Assembly (NCBI GenBank): GCA_946497265.1
Contig: CAMMKL010000162.1
Coordinates: 1-5,242, forward strand
Length of the DNA stretch: 5,242 bases
From: an uncultured Clostridia bacterium
GTDB lineage: Bacteria > Bacillota > Clostridia > Oscillospirales > Acutalibacteraceae
Direction: 5' to 3'
The notes under the pieces are model-generated. The model ran no database searches and had not been told where the DNA came from. It worked only from the letters and a program-made list of their open reading frames with translations. Both the position numbers and the translations under genes were made by a program. Below are positions 4,174 to 5,242 of the stretch, one piece after another. Within the stretch, counting starts at the first letter, position 1; each line of letters starts with the position of its first letter.

Positions 4174-5121
4174 CTAGCGGATGTTGCAATCTTCCGGTTT
4201 TTTGTCGAACCGCAGCCCCTTAAATACCGGATGGCGTAAACCGCCGTTTTCTGTTTTATACAGGAACTGTACCGTACAGACGAGCTTGGGTTCCAACCAT
4301 CGGGCAATTTCATTTTCATGCCCGCGAGGAACATGGATAGGGGGCGTTTTCCTGTGCGGCTGGCGTTTAATGACGGCGAACGCTTCCCCGCCTACTCCTA
4401 ACGTAACATGGCCCTGATAAATCAGTTTTCCGTTTTCATACTGTCCCAAAACGATACTGGTCACATGGTTTTCTTTGGGGATCCATCCGCATACCACATA
4501 GTCTTCATCCAAGAGGTGTTTCATTTTTAGCCATAGCTTCGTGCGTTTCCCCTGAAAATACAAGCTTTCTTTTTGTTTCGCTACCATTCCCTCCAGCCCT
4601 TGTTGCCCTGCAAGCGCAAACAGCTCCTCTGCTTGTTCAAAGGAAAAAACGCGGGAAGCCGCCAGCCTGTCTGATTCCGTAATTGCTTTGTTCAGGTATT
4701 TTTTTCGTTCGGTCAGCGGTTTGGCCATCAAATTTTCCCCGTCGAAATAAAGGCAGTCGAACGCCACAAAACAAGCGGGATAGCGTTTGCTTTCCATTGC
4801 TATTTTAAAGCGGTTGCTCATAAGGCTGCGTCGTTGGATTGCTTCAAAGTTTGGTTTGCCGTTCACGATACAAAGAAGTTCCCCATCTAAAATACATTTT
4901 TTGTTCGCCTGTTGGTGAATTTGTGATAGCTCCGGCACTTTGGGGATCATTTTGATGTACCGCTTGTTGCGCAGTTCCGTTCCGCCCTTAGGATCCAGAT
5001 AGGCTATACATCGTTCCCCGTCCCATTTTAACTCATATATCCAGTCTGGGTCCACAAACAAAGGCACGTTTTCGGCAATCAGCATGGGAGCGATATGCTT
5101 TTCCAGGAACAGATCGCTCAT
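4174..5121 (-). CDS. ATP-dependent DNA ligase, LigD ligase-domain type (NHEJ)
   Basis: Seals double-strand breaks by an AMP-lysine intermediate, working with Ku in bacterial non-homologous end joining. The 315-aa protein holds a nucleotidyltransferase domain (about 1-200) and an OB fold (about 205-310). Seen: motif I ELKWDGER with adenylated Lys32, the LRNKR element at 50-54, motif III LDGELL (78-83), motif IIIa FVAFDCLYFDG (118-128), motif IV EGMVAK (177-182), motif V LWLKMKH (196-202), and the C-terminal LRHPVFKGLRFDK (295-307) typical of LigD ligases. All key residues are present, so it should be active. It has no polymerase/primase or nuclease domain, unlike fused LigD of Bacillus or Mycobacterium. 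The start ATG overlaps the ku stop as ATGA, implying translational coupling; no well-spaced Shine-Dalgarno is seen. A small AGAAG-C-CTTCT hairpin followed by TTTT lies just past the stop (4173-4160) and may be a weak terminator. Confidence 0.95.
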   Translation of the reverse strand: MSDLFLEKHIAPMLIAENVPLFVDPDWIYELKWDGERCIAYLDPKGGTELRNKRYIKMIPKVPELSQIHQQANKKCILDGELLCIVNGKPNFEAIQRRSLMSNRFKIAMESKRYPACFVAFDCLYFDGENLMAKPLTERKKYLNKAITESDRLAASRVFSFEQAEELFALAGQQGLEGMVAKQKESLYFQGKRTKLWLKMKHLLDEDYVVCGWIPKENHVTSIVLGQYENGKLIYQGHVTLGVGGEAFAVIKRQPHRKTPPIHVPRGHENEIARWLEPKLVCTVQFLYKTENGGLRHPVFKGLRFDKKPEDCNIR

Positions 5122-5242
5122 GATGCGCTTTTCTTTCTTCCTCTTGGTTTTTTGGGCGGCGTTTTTTCATTCTCAATCTGTTTTAAACTTGCCCGAAGGG
5201 GGGCCATAATATTGATAACATTTCTATTCTCTTCTCCTTCGC
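5118..5242 (-). CDS. ku: Ku protein, C-terminal 40 codons, cut by the window edge
   Basis: Bacterial Ku is a homodimer that binds DNA ends and recruits the LigD-type ligase. Only the end is visible, reading leftward from the window edge to TGA 5120-5118. Seen: NVINIMAPLRASLKQIE, matching the helix with a MxALxASL pattern near the end of the Ku core, followed by a lysine/proline-rich tail (KTPPKKPRGRKKSAS) of the kind that helps bacterial Ku bind and thread along DNA. The stop overlaps the ligase ATG in ATGA, so the two are one operon. The call depends on this short tail and on the adjoining ligase; an unrelated basic protein is possible but unlikely. Confidence 0.85.
   Translation of the reverse strand, partial: EGEENRNVINIMAPLRASLKQIENEKTPPKKPRGRKKSAS

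Overview
The window looks like chromosomal DNA of a low-to-medium GC Firmicute of class Clostridia, most plausibly the Oscillospiraceae/Ruminococcaceae side. This rests on AGGAGG-type ribosome sites, consensus sigma-A promoters, a DUF2628 membrane protein with N-terminal zinc motifs, a tRNA gene that encodes its own CCA, and a stand-alone Ku/ATP-dependent ligase pair. The genus is inference.

Layout from left to right. (1) 1-796, minus strand: the first 265 codons of prfB (release factor 2), running off the left edge. No internal frameshift is needed to read it. (2) 797-1067: a divergent intergenic region with a good minus-strand promoter for prfB and a weaker candidate plus-strand promoter. 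(3) 1068-2111, plus: a 347-aa membrane protein with a RING-like zinc motif, a zinc ribbon and a C-terminal DUF2628-type domain. (4) 2112-2228: a hairpin-rich spacer. (5) 2229-3098, plus: galU, UTP-glucose-1-phosphate uridylyltransferase. (6) 3099-3756: 658 bases with no intact gene. It holds several inverted repeats, a minus-strand stretch that looks like a broken small gene or dispersed-repeat relic (3186-3422), and a 14-bp stem at 3557-3630. A near-perfect promoter at its right end drives (7) a tRNA with anticodon CAU (3757-3833), closed by a strong terminator. (8) 3881-4173: about 290 bases without a gene, containing a nested inverted-repeat structure (3997-4107) and two short palindromes with the same GTTCAAC core. 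(9) 4174-5121, minus: an ATP-dependent DNA ligase of the LigD ligase-domain type. (10) 5118-5242, minus: the last 40 codons of ku, overlapping the ligase start by ATGA.

Functionally this is mostly housekeeping (translation termination, UDP-glucose supply, a tRNA) next to a two-gene non-homologous end-joining operon, ku-ligase. The least explained DNA is the two intergenic stretches on either side of the tRNA. I did not find a clear new defence or mobile system. The best candidates for something undescribed are the 3186-3630 relic/structured interval, the 3997-4107 nested inverted repeat and the RING-like/zinc-ribbon/DUF2628 protein.
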